Source: Streptomyces xinghaiensis S187
GTDB taxonomy: Bacteria > Actinomycetota > Actinomycetes > Streptomycetales > Streptomycetaceae
Direction: 5' to 3'
Length of the DNA stretch: 64,000 bases
Assembly (NCBI RefSeq): GCF_000220705.2
Contig: NZ_CP023202.1
Coordinates: 744,001-808,000 of the forward strand
The notes beneath the pieces were generated by a model. That model saw only the letters and a program-made list of their open reading frames with translations. It had not been told where the DNA came from and did no database searches. Positions within the stretch are counted from its first letter, which is position 1. Every line of letters starts with the position of its first letter. Below are positions 16,526 through 26,122 of the stretch, piece by piece. A program made the translations under genes and the position numbers.

Positions 16526-19500
16526 CTACCGGGTGCGGTAGGCGTCGAGGATCGTCTGGGTCAGCTCGTGGCCGCTGCCGCCGGTGACCTCAGCCCGGAG
16601 GGAGACACCCGTCCCGGGCTCCTCCGGGTTGCGCACCCGGACCACGCCCTCGCGGACCGGGAGCTCCGTCCAGGTGCGGCCGCCGTCAAAGGAGGCGTGG
16701 ACGGTGAGCTCCCCGGCCCCGTCCGCCGCGGCCGAGCCCTGCACCGTCACCGGGATCTCCGTGACGGATCCGGCGGGGACGGTGGAGTCGGGGGCGAGCC
16801 GGGGGGTGAAGCGGACCGCCGAGGCCGGCAGCCGCACCCGCTCCTCCTCCCCCGCCGCCTCCGAGGTGAACGTCCAGGAGGAGGTGACCTCGCGGGAGAC
16901 GGTGGCGGCACCGCTGCGGGCGACGGTGGTGACGAGCCGGTAGTCCGCCTTCTCCGGAGGCAGGGTGAACTCGGCGCGGTCGAGGATGTCGCCGGCCGTG
17001 GCGTGGAGCTCCCCGTTGCGGTAGAGCGTCGTGGAGGCCGTGTCGTAGAGGCTCTCGCCACGGTGCCCCGCGCCGTCGGCCAGGGGGTTGAGGCGGCCGG
17101 AGAGGGTGCCGCCGCGCCGGAAGAGTCCGTCGTCCCCGCTGCCCTCCCCGCCCCCGGCTCCGTCCCCGCCGCCGATCAGAGGGCCGAAGACCCCCGTGTT
17201 GTAGGTGTGTTCGTACCGCTCTCCCGCCGTGTACGCGGCCCGCCGCGGACCGGTGTAGACCGCCTCCACGACATCCCCGCGGCTCTGCTGGAAGCGGTGC
17301 GACCAGCGCACGCCCTCGGTGTTGAGGTACTGCGTGAGGGTGCCGGGGACGTCCTGGACGCCGGCCACCGTCCAGCCGTGACCGGCGTCGCCGGTGTCCG
17401 GCTCAGTGATCACCGAGCCCTGCCGCCCGGCCGCCGGCGCGCCCTGGTGGATCGTCAGCTCGGCGAGCTCCTCCGGCCCGACGTCCTTGCGCAGGCCGGT
17501 GAAGAGGCTGCCCTCCCGGCCGAACGCGACCCGGTACTCGGTGCCGGGGCCGCCGCGGAAGCTGCCGACCGTCTTGGCGTGCATCCGCCCGTCCGGCAGC
17601 TCGGGGCCGACGTGCCGGGTGCGGAAGCCCAGCGGCATCGGCGGCCGCACCAGCACGACGCTGCCGATGCCGCGGCCGTCCACCGTCGCGTCGAACGACA
17701 TGGCGGTGTCCGACGGCTCGGCCTCCGGGTCCGGCACGGTGATCTCCACCGGCTCGGCCTTCCGGGCGTCGAAGGTGACGGTGGTGTCCCCGGTGAGGTC
17801 CAGCCGCGGCTGGAGCTGCCAGTCCAGTCCGGCCACGTCCTCCCCGGCGCCGGAGAGGACGGTCTGGTGGCTCAGGAGATAGGCGCCCCTCGGCAGCCGG
17901 AGCGTGGAGGTACCGCCGTCACCCGTGGTGCCCGTGAAGCCGCCGCGCTCGTAGTCGTGGACGATGACGGACCAGTCGGCGGGCGCCCGGCCGTCCCGGC
18001 CGACGGTCTCCACCGTGAGGTCGTACGACTCCCCCTCACGGGTCACGGAGCCGACCGTGCGGACCGACTGCCCGCCGCCGCTCGCCGTGACCGCCACCTC
18101 GAAGTCCCCGTACCGCTCCCCGCCGGGCCGGGTGTCGGCGGTCAGCCCGGTGGAGACGGCGCCGCCCGCGGGGACGGTGATCCGCTCGGTCTCCAGGACG
18201 AACATGCCCTCGGGGGCCGGTTCGCCGTCCGGGCCCGTGGCCTCGGCGGAGAGGGTGAGGGTGAGGTCCTCCTCCCCCGTGTTCCGGTGGACGAGGTCCC
18301 TGGTGACCGGTTCGTCGTCGGTGTGCGGCCAGCGCGCGGAACCGAACTCGACGGAGGACGTCCCGGCGGCGAGGGTCTGCGCGGCGGCCCGGCCCACGTC
18401 GAGCCGGCCGGCACCCTCCTCGTGGACACCCTGGCCCTCCCCCGCCGCGGCGGCTCCGGTCAGCGCCGACTTGATCCGCTCACCGCTCCAGTCCGGGTGC
18501 CGCTCCGCCAGCAGGGCCGCGGCACCCGCGGCGTGCGGGGCCGCCATCGACGTCCCGGAGAGCGATCCGTAGCCGTCGGCGACCGGCCCGGCCTCCCCCG
18601 CCAGCACGCTGCCCTCGGCGAGCGCGGCCCCGATGGAGACGCCCGGGGCGGTCAGATCGGGCTTCAGCCCGCCGTCCCCGGTGCGCGGGCCGACGGAGGA
18701 GAAGCCCGCGAGCCGGTCCTCCCGGTCGACGGCGCCCACGGTGAGCGCGGCCTCCGCGCTGCCCGGGGAGCTGATGGAGCCCGGGCGGGGGCCCGCGTTG
18801 CCCGCGGCGGCCACGAACAGGGCGCCGCTCTCCGCCGACAGCCGGTTCACGGCCTCCTCCATCGGGCCCACCCCCGGGGTGTCGCCCGTGCCGACGCTGA
18901 GGTTGACGACCTCGGCGCCCTGCCCGACCGCCCACTCCATGCCCGCGATGACCGAGGACTCGGTGCCGCTGTTGTCGTCCCCGATCACCTTGGCGTTCAG
19001 CAGCCGCGCGGCGGGCGCCACCCCGCGGTAGGCGCCGCCGGACGCGGCTCCCGTCCCCGCGGCGATGGACGCCACATGGGTGCCGTGGCCGTACCGGTCG
19101 GTGGTGACGGGGGACGCGGAGAAGTTCTTCGCCGCCACGACCTTGCCGCCGGACAGATCGGGGTGCGCGGTGTCGATGCCGGAGTCCACGACGGCGATGG
19201 TGACGCCCTCGCCCTCCCGGCCCGTCTCCCAGACGGCGGGTGCGCCGATCTGCCGGACGCTGCGGTCGAGTGCGGCCCGCACCAGCCCGTCGAGCCGGAG
19301 GGAGGCCACGCCCGGCGCGGCGGTGCGCCCGCCGCCCCCGCCGGAAGGGCGGGTGAGGGCGGCCCAGGCCGCCGCGGTGTCCCCGGGCCCGGTGGCCACC
19401 GCGTCGGCGCCGATGCTGCGCAGCGGGCGGACGCCGGCGTCCCCGGCGGCGGCGCGCAGCCGCTGCCCGGCGCCGGGGCCGCTCTCCCCCGCGTCGTCCT

Positions 19501-19915
19501 CGTAACGGACGATGAACGGCAGCGCGTCGCCGTGCAGGGCGCGGAAGGCGGGCCGGCTCAGTTCGGTGACGTCGAACAGCCTGCGGTCCACGGTGCCGTC
19601 GAGGACGAGGGCGGTCGCGTCCTGGGGGATGACGTAGGTGTGGCCGTCGCCGTCGCGCTGCGCCTGGACCGGGATGTGCTCGCGGCCCTCGGCGGGGAGG
19701 ACGGCGGTGACCCGGCCGGCGCCGCTCACCCGGACCCGGTCGCCGGTGATCAGCGTGACGAGCCGCTCCCCGCCGGCCGGCGGACCGGCGGCGGGGCCGG
19801 CCGCCGGGGGCGCGGCGGCGGGGGCCGCGAGGGCCGGTGACGCGGCGGGTAACGCCGTCACGGCCGTGGCGGCCGCGGCCAGCGCGGCCAGGGTTCTCTG
19901 GGCGCGGATGGGCAC
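16526..19915 (-). CDS. Large secreted subtilisin-like serine protease (S8)
   Basis: 1129 aa precursor. GTG 19915, with GCAGGGGGAA upstream, starts a clean signal peptide (PIRAQRTLAALAAAATAVTALPAASPALA). A propeptide follows to about residue 230. The catalytic triad is in VVDSGIDTAHPD (Asp about 243), GHGTHV (His about 278) and SGTSMAAPH (Ser about 453), with the oxyanion Asn in AAAGNAGP. The remaining 600 residues are beta-rich domains of unknown role. An in-frame ATG 111 bases upstream lacks a signal peptide at its N-terminus. Likely extracellular; an SSI-type inhibitor encoded at 6781 could act on such proteases, but a direct pairing is speculation. Confidence 0.93.
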   Translation of the reverse strand: MPIRAQRTLAALAAAATAVTALPAASPALAAPAAAPPAAGPAAGPPAGGERLVTLITGDRVRVSGAGRVTAVLPAEGREHIPVQAQRDGDGHTYVIPQDATALVLDGTVDRRLFDVTELSRPAFRALHGDALPFIVRYEDDAGESGPGAGQRLRAAAGDAGVRPLRSIGADAVATGPGDTAAAWAALTRPSGGGGGRTAAPGVASLRLDGLVRAALDRSVRQIGAPAVWETGREGEGVTIAVVDSGIDTAHPDLSGGKVVAAKNFSASPVTTDRYGHGTHVASIAAGTGAASGGAYRGVAPAARLLNAKVIGDDNSGTESSVIAGMEWAVGQGAEVVNLSVGTGDTPGVGPMEEAVNRLSAESGALFVAAAGNAGPRPGSISSPGSAEAALTVGAVDREDRLAGFSSVGPRTGDGGLKPDLTAPGVSIGAALAEGSVLAGEAGPVADGYGSLSGTSMAAPHAAGAAALLAERHPDWSGERIKSALTGAAAAGEGQGVHEEGAGRLDVGRAAAQTLAAGTSSVEFGSARWPHTDDEPVTRDLVHRNTGEEDLTLTLSAEATGPDGEPAPEGMFVLETERITVPAGGAVSTGLTADTRPGGERYGDFEVAVTASGGGQSVRTVGSVTREGESYDLTVETVGRDGRAPADWSVIVHDYERGGFTGTTGDGGTSTLRLPRGAYLLSHQTVLSGAGEDVAGLDWQLQPRLDLTGDTTVTFDARKAEPVEITVPDPEAEPSDTAMSFDATVDGRGIGSVVLVRPPMPLGFRTRHVGPELPDGRMHAKTVGSFRGGPGTEYRVAFGREGSLFTGLRKDVGPEELAELTIHQGAPAAGRQGSVITEPDTGDAGHGWTVAGVQDVPGTLTQYLNTEGVRWSHRFQQSRGDVVEAVYTGPRRAAYTAGERYEHTYNTGVFGPLIGGGDGAGGGEGSGDDGLFRRGGTLSGRLNPLADGAGHRGESLYDTASTTLYRNGELHATAGDILDRAEFTLPPEKADYRLVTTVARSGAATVSREVTSSWTFTSEAAGEEERVRLPASAVRFTPRLAPDSTVPAGSVTEIPVTVQGSAAADGAGELTVHASFDGGRTWTELPVREGVVRVRNPEEPGTGVSLRAEVTGGSGHELTQTILDAYRTR

Positions 19916-20351
19916 GGGGTTCCCCCTGCTCGCCTCGGAAGGGCCGCGGACCGGCCTCGGAGTGGAGAGCCCGGCCGGAGCGGCCGGACGCGGCACCTTC
20001 CGCGTCACGGGGGACGGCTCGGTCACAGACGTGTCCCCGGGCTCTGCGCGCCTCAGTATCGAGGGGCGCGGAGGGGGCGGACAACGGTCGGAAACCGGCC
20101 AGCGGCGGGCGGGCGAAGAAACGGGAAAGTTCCGGCAATGTCATGGAGAAACCGCAACGCCCTTGTGGGGCGGTGCGGTTGACACGTTCCGGTGACCCTC
20201 ATGGGACCGGCGGCTCTCATCGGCGGCCGCGGACCGCCGCGGCTCCCCGCTCCCCGCTTCCGCGCTGCCGCGCGCCGTCCGCCGCGCTCGCGATGCCCGT
20301 CCCGCCGGTGTCCTCGTGGGGGCGGTGCGGTCGCGCGCGGCGGTGGGCGGC
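19916..20351. other. Non-coding gap upstream of the subtilase gene
   Basis: Holds the leader of the protease gene and the 3' flank of the gene at 20352. No distinct promoter, hairpin or RNA gene recognised. Confidence 0.4.
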
Positions 20352-20993
20352 TCAGCGCCGGTCGTACGACTGCTGGGCCGGCGCCTGGATGGGCGGCGCC
20401 GGGCGCGTCTGCAGCCCGAACAGCGAGCCCGCCGAGACGACGAGTTCCCCGGCGGAGCCGATGGCGACGTCGGCGGGGACGTTCATCCGGCGCAGCGCCC
20501 CGGAGAGAGTGTCCTCCACGAGCGCCAGCCGCACGTTGAGCGCGCCGGGCCCGCCGCGGGCGCGGCCGGACAGATCGGTCAGCACCTCCTGGGCGCTGTT
20601 CTGCAGATCGGCCATCGTCTGCCAGCCCCCCGGCTGGCGGGCGGGCGCCTGGCCTCCGGCGGCCGGAGCGCCGAGCGTCTGGGGCAGGCGGACGGCGAGA
20701 TCCGCGTACCACTCGGAGAGCACACCGGACATCTCCGAGCGCAGTCCGTCGAGGAAGACCAGGAGGACGGCCGCCCCCATGTTCGTACTGACGGGCGGAT
20801 GGGCCGCGGGGCCACCGCCGTTCGGGCCTCCGTTGGACTGAACCCCCAGGTACGAACGGAGGACGACGGGTACGTCCTCCTGCTGCTGCTGGGGCCGGAA
20901 CGGCACCAGTATGTCCCGGACGGGGGTGATCCCTCGAGCGGCCCGCTCCGCCGCTGCCTGGCAGGCGTAATCAGTGGGCACGGGGCACACCAC
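20352..20993 (-). CDS. Conserved hypothetical protein, cytosolic
   Basis: About 213 aa, no signal peptide or membrane helix. It opens VCPVPTDYACQAAAERAARGITPVRD and has a Gln run (PQQQQED), a Gly/Pro-rich loop and two helical segments (VLLVFLDGLRSEMSGVLSEWYADLAVRLPQ and the stretch around DLQNSAQEVLTDL). I do not recognise a family with known function. The start is uncertain: GTG 20993 lies directly after GAGAGGAG (very short spacing), and GTG at 20990 or 20981 is possible. Protein-like amino-acid composition and G/C third-position bias support it as real. Confidence 0.7.
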   Translation of the reverse strand: MVCPVPTDYACQAAAERAARGITPVRDILVPFRPQQQQEDVPVVLRSYLGVQSNGGPNGGGPAAHPPVSTNMGAAVLLVFLDGLRSEMSGVLSEWYADLAVRLPQTLGAPAAGGQAPARQPGGWQTMADLQNSAQEVLTDLSGRARGGPGALNVRLALVEDTLSGALRRMNVPADVAIGSAGELVVSAGSLFGLQTRPAPPIQAPAQQSYDRR

Positions 20994-21499
20994 TCCTCTC
21001 CACTGGCCATATCGGCAGTGGCTTCACATGTTTGGCTTGAATGATCGAGGTCGTACCGTACCCCCATTCGAGTGGTTCGGGGAGGTCTTCGGGCAAGTGG
21101 AATTTCACGCATCGGAGGCGGACGGTAGCGGAGCGGGTTGCGGCGGAGCCCCAACTCTCCTTCCCCCGCAGGGTGTACCGATCGGTAGCCGGATAGTGGA
21201 GGTTCCGGCGGAAAACCGGACGGGACGGAGGCGGCCCTCGCCGTCGGCTTCGGACGGGCACCCGGCGGCCGGCCCGGACACGCTCCGGCGGCGCCGCGGG
21301 ACGCCGCGGGCAGCGGGCCGGTCCGCCGCTTCCGGCGCCGGGACGGTGACCGGTGCCGGCACGGCCCCCTCCCCGCGGCCCGTCCCCCACGAGAGCTACG
21401 CGCAGGTGTCCACCCGGTGGTGACGACGTGGGCCCGCCGGATCCGTAGCGTCCGGTGCAGCCGCGGCGCTCCGGCCGCGGATTCGGCGAAGGACATCTC
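20994..21499. other. Non-coding divergent gap
   Basis: About 500 bases between divergent genes. A lower-GC patch at 21001-21080 with a 6-base inverted repeat (CCACTG at 21000-21005, CAGTGG at 21016-21021) lies just upstream of the leftward gene and may be its promoter or operator. Nothing recognised in 21100-21480. Confidence 0.4.
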
Positions 21500-22333
21500 A
21501 TGAGACTGGTTTGGCAACTCCTGGCCGTCGTGGCGGTCACGCTCGTCGGCGGCAGTGTCGTCACCGGGCTGCGCGACGCCCCGTGGCTCGCGCTCGCCTG
21601 CGGCATCACGACCGCCGTGCTCGCGGTGCTGGTCTACGGGTGGGTCGTGCGGCGCACCGAGCACCGCCCGTCCACGGAAGTGGCCCTGGAGGGTGCCGGG
21701 GCCGCGACCGGCCGCGGGGTGCTGATCGGCGTCGCGATGTTCGGAGCCGTCATCGCGAACCTCGCCTTCCCGGGGTATTACGAGATCCACGGCATCGGCA
21801 CGGTGACCGGCGCGGTGGGCCTGTTCGGCCTCATGGCCGGCGCCTCCGTGACGGAGGAAGTGCTGTTCCGCGGCGTGCTGTTCCGGATCATCGAGGAACG
21901 CACCGGCACCGGCATCTCGCTGGCGGTGACCAGCGTGCTGTTCGGCCTGTCGCACCTGCTCAACCCGCACGCCGGTCTCTGGGGCGCCGTCACCATCGCG
22001 ATCGCGGGCGCCATGCTCGGCGCCGCGTACGCCGCCACCCGCACGCTGTGGCTGCCCATCGGCCTGCACTTCGGCTGGAACTTCGCCGCGGCCGGCATCT
22101 TCAGCACCGAGGTCTCGGGCAACAACACCCCGCAAGGGCTCCTGGACGCCTCGGTGTCGGGTCCCGCGGTGCTCACCGGCGGCGATTTCGGCCCGGAGGG
22201 CAGCCTGTACACGGTGCTGTTCACCGCGCTGGCGACGGCCGTGTTCCTGTGGCTGGCCCGCCGGCGCGGGCATCTGGTGCCCCGCCGCCGGCCCGCCGAG
22301 CGGGTTGGCGCCACCCCTACAATGCCCCGGTGA
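21500..22333 (+). CDS. CPBP-family intramembrane metalloprotease (CAAX/Abi)
   Basis: 277 aa polytopic membrane protein with about seven to eight hydrophobic helices. The family motifs are present: Glu-Glu followed by Arg in SVTEEVLFRGVLFR (about residue 119), His in LFGLSHLLNP and His in GLHFGWNF, which bind the catalytic metal in this superfamily. GAAGGA precedes ATG 21500. Its stop overlaps the GTG start of a sensor kinase, so the three genes to 24152 form one operon; a role in processing a signal for the kinase is possible but only inferred. Confidence 0.9.
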   Translation: MRLVWQLLAVVAVTLVGGSVVTGLRDAPWLALACGITTAVLAVLVYGWVVRRTEHRPSTEVALEGAGAATGRGVLIGVAMFGAVIANLAFPGYYEIHGIGTVTGAVGLFGLMAGASVTEEVLFRGVLFRIIEERTGTGISLAVTSVLFGLSHLLNPHAGLWGAVTIAIAGAMLGAAYAATRTLWLPIGLHFGWNFAAAGIFSTEVSGNNTPQGLLDASVSGPAVLTGGDFGPEGSLYTVLFTALATAVFLWLARRRGHLVPRRRPAERVGATPTMPR

Positions 22334-23496
22334 TCAGTCGTCCGCGGGTCCCGGATCGGTGGCACCGGTTCGACGTGACCGTCCGGGACCTCCCGCTCGC
22401 CCTGGCGTTCCTCGCCGCGACGTTCCTGCCGGCGTTCCAGAGCCAGGGGACACAACTCGGCGGCGTGCCGGACCGCCCCTTCGACGCGCCGGCCCTCGCG
22501 GCCGTCGCCCTCCAATGCCTTCCGCTCGCCGTGCGCCGGCGGTGGCCGGTGGTGTGCCTGGCCCTGGTGTCGCTGGGCTTCGCCGCCGACCAGCTCCGCG
22601 GCTACCACTCGGTCGCGGGCGCCGCCCTGCCCATCGCGCTGCTGAGCGCGGGGGGGCATCTGGAACGGCACCGGCGCGCCACCGCGCTGCTCTTCTCCGC
22701 CGCCTACGTGCCGCTGGCGGTCGCGCTCTCCCGGCTGGGTTCGGGGGAGCCGCCGGGCGAGTTCGTGACCTTCTATCTCGCGCTGGTGCTGGCGTGGGGC
22801 ATCGGGGCGTGGCTGCGTTCCACCCGGGCGGCTGAGGCCGCGCACCGGCTCCGCGTCGCCGAGGAGACCCGTGCCGCCGAACGCACCCGCATCGCCCGCG
22901 AGTTGCACGACGTCGTGACCCACCATGTGACGGCGATGGTCGTGCAGGCCGAGGCGGCACGCTATCTGACCGCGGCGCCCGACCGCCTCGACGGGACCCT
23001 GGCCGCCGTGAGCGACACCGGCCGCCGGGCCCTCACCGATCTGCGCCACCTGCTCGACCTGCTCACCCCCGGCCACGGCACCGAGGCGGGCTCCGGGGCC
23101 AGGACCCCGTCCGCCGGCGGGCTGCTCACGCTCGTGGAGCAGACGCGCCGGGCCGGGCAGCCGGTGGAGTTCACCGAGGAGGGCACGCCGGCGGTGGCGG
23201 CCGGCAGCGCCGACCTCGTGGCCCAGCGGGTCGTGCAGGAGTCCCTGACGAACGCCCTCAAGTACGCCCACGGCAGCCCCACTTCGGTCCGGGTGCGCCA
23301 TGGCGGGCAGGAGATCACCGTGGAGGTCGGCACGGACGGCCCCGGCTCGCGGGCCGGGTCCACCGGCGGGAGCGGGCGGGGCCTCGCCGGGCTCCGGGAA
23401 CGGGTCGAGGTCCTGGGCGGTGACTTCAGCGCGGGCCCCCGGGCGGGCGGCGGGTTCCTGGTGCGGGCCCGCATACCGGCGGGGAGCCCGTCGTGA
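22330..23496 (+). CDS. Sensor histidine kinase (HPK7/NarL-type partner)
   Basis: 388 aa. The N-terminal half has about four to five transmembrane helices (residues 20-155) without a large extracellular domain. The HisKA_3 dimerisation domain contains phospho-acceptor His193 in RIARELHDVVTHHV, and a HATPase_c domain has the N-box ESLTNALKYA and the G-box SGRGLAGLRERV. GTG 22330 overlaps the upstream stop (GTGA), and its own stop overlaps the regulator start. Signal unknown. Confidence 0.93.
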   Translation: MISRPRVPDRWHRFDVTVRDLPLALAFLAATFLPAFQSQGTQLGGVPDRPFDAPALAAVALQCLPLAVRRRWPVVCLALVSLGFAADQLRGYHSVAGAALPIALLSAGGHLERHRRATALLFSAAYVPLAVALSRLGSGEPPGEFVTFYLALVLAWGIGAWLRSTRAAEAAHRLRVAEETRAAERTRIARELHDVVTHHVTAMVVQAEAARYLTAAPDRLDGTLAAVSDTGRRALTDLRHLLDLLTPGHGTEAGSGARTPSAGGLLTLVEQTRRAGQPVEFTEEGTPAVAAGSADLVAQRVVQESLTNALKYAHGSPTSVRVRHGGQEITVEVGTDGPGSRAGSTGGSGRGLAGLRERVEVLGGDFSAGPRAGGGFLVRARIPAGSPS

Positions 23497-24152
23497 CCGC
23501 GCCGGTCCGGGTCCTGGTCTGCGACGACCAGGTGATGGTCCGCACCGGGCTGGCGACCATCATCGACGCGCAGCCGGACCTGGAGGTGGTGGGCGAGTGC
23601 GGGGACGGGCGGGCGGCGGTGGACCTCGCCGGCCGGCTGCGTCCGGACGTCGTCGTGATGGACGTGCGCATGCCGGTGCTCGACGGCATCGAGGCCACCC
23701 GCCTGCTGGCCGGAGCCCGCGTACCGCGTCCCGTCAAAGTGCTCGTGGTGACCACGTTCAACCTGGACGAGTACGTCTACGAGGCGCTGCGCGCGGGGGC
23801 GAGCGGGTTCCTGCTGAAGGACGCGCCCCCGGACCAGCTGCTGCACGGGATCAGGACGGTGGCCACGGGGGCGGCCCTGCTGGACCCCGAGGTGACGCGC
23901 CAGCTCGTGGGCCTCTACGCCGAGCGGATCCGGCCCGCCGCGGCCGCTCCGCACGACCTCCCGCTGACCCCCCGCGAGCTGGAGGTCCTGCGCCTCATCG
24001 CGGACGGCCGCTCCAACAGCGAGATCGCCGGGATCCTGCTGATCAGCCAGGAGACCGTCAAGACCTTCGTCTCGCGCATCCTCACCAAGCTCCATCTCCG
24101 CGACCGCGTACAGGCGGTCGTCTACGCCTACCGCCACGGCCTGGTGACCTGA
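23493..24152 (+). CDS. NarL/LuxR-family response regulator
   Basis: 219 aa. The receiver domain has acidic pocket DD near residue 9 (VCDDQ), phospho-acceptor Asp57 (VVVMDVRMP) and Lys in FLLKDAPP. The C-terminal LuxR helix-turn-helix is LTPRELEVLRLIADGRSNSEIAGIL...VKTFVSRILTKLHLRDRVQAVV. GTG 23493 overlaps the kinase stop by four bases. It is the cognate partner of the kinase; its targets may include its own operon. Confidence 0.95.
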   Translation: MTAPVRVLVCDDQVMVRTGLATIIDAQPDLEVVGECGDGRAAVDLAGRLRPDVVVMDVRMPVLDGIEATRLLAGARVPRPVKVLVVTTFNLDEYVYEALRAGASGFLLKDAPPDQLLHGIRTVATGAALLDPEVTRQLVGLYAERIRPAAAAPHDLPLTPRELEVLRLIADGRSNSEIAGILLISQETVKTFVSRILTKLHLRDRVQAVVYAYRHGLVT

Positions 24153-24209
24153 GCCCCGGCCCGAGCGCACCGAGTGCGGGCGCGCCCGCGGCCTGCCCGG
24201 CGCCGGGGC
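24153..24209. terminator. Probable bidirectional terminator
   Basis: Between convergent genes, GCCCCGGC (24153-24160) pairs with GCCGGGGC (24202-24209), with further GC-rich pairing inside (GCGGG/CCCGC). Confidence 0.45.
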
Positions 24210-24212
24210 GGT

Positions 24213-24686
24213 TCAGCCGATCAGCGGGCAGGTCCGCCGCTCGCCGGACTCCGGGGTGGGGAGGGTGAAGCGGACCCGCACCTTCGTGTTCCGCGACCCG
24301 CCGCTCTGCACGTGCACGCCCAGCGCCGTGCACACGATCTGGTGGATGCCCAGCTCGGTCACGTCGTCGATCGTCAACGGCATCATCAGCCGGATCGTGT
24401 CCGGTGTGGTGGTGACCACGGTCCGCGGGGTCGCGCTCGGCGCGATCTCCGTGCGCAGGCCCGAGGTGCCGGGCCCGGACAGCAGCAGCGCCAGCGCCTC
24501 GGAGACCGTGCCCAGACGGCCGGTCCGCCGCAGCTGCGGCCGGAGTTGGCCGTGCGCGTCGACGAAGTAGAGCGTCACCCCGGGGGCCACGCCCGTCGGG
24601 GCCTCGCCCCCGCGGGTCACCCCGGAGGGCTGGATTGCGCAGCCCGCGAGCAGCACGGCCACCGCCACCCACACGATCCGTCTCAA
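24213..24686 (-). CDS. GerMN-domain lipoprotein
   Basis: 157 aa. Hydrophobic start and lipobox LLAGC (Cys16) predict an exported lipoprotein. The body is a GerMN-like fold (VTLYFVDAHGQLRPQLRR...EALALLLSGPGTSGLRTEIAPSA...IDDVTELGIHQIVCTAL). TTG 24686 overlaps the kinase stop and places the lipobox correctly. The order regulator, kinase, GerMN lipoprotein recalls mtrA-mtrB-lpqB and the AfsQ1/Q2/Q3 and Cse systems, where the lipoprotein tunes the kinase (family knowledge; role here inferred). Confidence 0.85.
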   Translation of the reverse strand: MRRIVWVAVAVLLAGCAIQPSGVTRGGEAPTGVAPGVTLYFVDAHGQLRPQLRRTGRLGTVSEALALLLSGPGTSGLRTEIAPSATPRTVVTTTPDTIRLMMPLTIDDVTELGIHQIVCTALGVHVQSGGSRNTKVRVRFTLPTPESGERRTCPLIG

Positions 24687-26122
24687 CCGTCCTCCCCGTC
24701 CGCCCCGTTCACCCCGACCGCCCCGTCCCGCGGCAACCGCAGCACGAACCGCGCCCCGGCACCGTCGGCGTTGCCCGCGGTGAGGTCGCCGCCGTGCAGG
24801 CGGGCGTTCTCCAGGGCGATCGCCAGCCCGAGCCCGCTGCCCGGCGTGCGGGTGCGCACGGCGTCGGCCTTGTAGAAGCGGTCGAACACCTGCGGCACCA
24901 CCTGCTCGGGCAGGCCCGGTCCGCCGTCGGTGACCTCGGCCCGCACCTGTTCGCGGGAGGCCGAGAGGCGTATCCGCACCGGCGGTCCGCCGTGCCGCAG
25001 CGCGTTGCCGGCCAGGTTGGCCATGATGACGTCCAGCCGGCGCCGGTCCAGCCGCAGCCGGATCTCCTCGGGTGCCTCCACGTCGACCCGGTCCAGCCAG
25101 CCCCGGGCGCGCAGGCAGTCCCGCACGGCGCCGGTCAGTTCGGTCTCCTCCAGCCGCAGCCGGGCGGTGCCGGCGTCGAAGCGGGACACCTCCATCAGGT
25201 CCTCGACGAGCCGGACCAGCCGGTGGGTCTCGGTGATCGCCAGCTCGGCGGACTCCCGCGCGTCCGCCGGCATCCCGTCGGCGGCGGTCGCCAGCACCTC
25301 CACCACCGCCGTCAGCGTGCTCAGCGGAGTGCGCAGCTCGTGCGACACGTCGGCGGCGAACCTCCTGGCGTCGGCCTGCATCCGCCGCATCGCCGTCATC
25401 GACGTCTGCAGCGACTCGGCCATTCCGTTGACAGTGGCGGTCAGTTCGGCCAGTTCGTCGGCGCCCCGGGGCGGCAGCCGGGCGCCGAGGTCCCCGTCGG
25501 CCAAGCGCTGTGCCGTGTCGCGGAGCCGGCGGACCGGGCGCAGGACGCTGCGCGAGGCCAGCAGCGCCAGGAGCACCGCGGGCGGCAGCGCCAGGGCCGC
25601 GGTGCCGGCCGCGGCGGCGGCGAGGCCGCCGATCTGCCGCTCGACGCCGGTGAGGTCGTGCACGGAGTACACCTCGATGCCGGACGGGGTGCGGGCGCCG
25701 TCCGGCGCCGTGATCACGACGGGTGTGCCGATCAGCAGCCACGGTCGGCCGTCCGCGGTGATCCGCTGTGTGACGAGCTCGTGCCGGGTGCGCACGGCGG
25801 TGCGCAGCTCGCCGGTGACGAGACCGGTGCCGTCGCCGTCCGCCGACCGCAGGTTCCGGTAGGTCACCAGCGTGTCCGGGCCGGCGGCGGCGCGCAGCCG
25901 GTCGAGCGCGTCCCGGTCCGGCGGGTGGGGCAGCTGGGGGGTGACCGCGTCGATCCGGCCGGTGAGGCCCTCGGTGAGCCGCTGCTCGGCCGAGGCGACG
26001 AGCGCCGTGCTCGCCGATCCGGCGCCCGACCAGGCCGCCGCGGCGGCGCCGAGGACGGTCACCAGCACGAACGCGACGAGCAGCCGGGCGCGCAGCCCGC
26101 GCGGCCACGGCCCCACCGTCAC
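24683..26122 (-). CDS. Sensor histidine kinase (EnvZ/MtrB-like, HAMP)
   Basis: 479 aa. Transmembrane helices at about residues 10-30 and 165-185 flank an extracellular sensor domain. A HAMP domain (SRSVLRPVRRLRDTAQRLADGDLGARLPPRG) follows, then HisKA with His261 (FAADVSHELRTPLSTL) and HATPase_c with NLAGNALRHG, DGGPGLP and GSGLGLAIA. GTG 26122 overlaps the stop of the response regulator. Envelope sensing is likely from the lipoprotein neighbour; the signal is unknown. Confidence 0.94.
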   Translation of the reverse strand: MTVGPWPRGLRARLLVAFVLVTVLGAAAAAWSGAGSASTALVASAEQRLTEGLTGRIDAVTPQLPHPPDRDALDRLRAAAGPDTLVTYRNLRSADGDGTGLVTGELRTAVRTRHELVTQRITADGRPWLLIGTPVVITAPDGARTPSGIEVYSVHDLTGVERQIGGLAAAAAGTAALALPPAVLLALLASRSVLRPVRRLRDTAQRLADGDLGARLPPRGADELAELTATVNGMAESLQTSMTAMRRMQADARRFAADVSHELRTPLSTLTAVVEVLATAADGMPADARESAELAITETHRLVRLVEDLMEVSRFDAGTARLRLEETELTGAVRDCLRARGWLDRVDVEAPEEIRLRLDRRRLDVIMANLAGNALRHGGPPVRIRLSASREQVRAEVTDGGPGLPEQVVPQVFDRFYKADAVRTRTPGSGLGLAIALENARLHGGDLTAGNADGAGARFVLRLPRDGAVGVNGADGEDG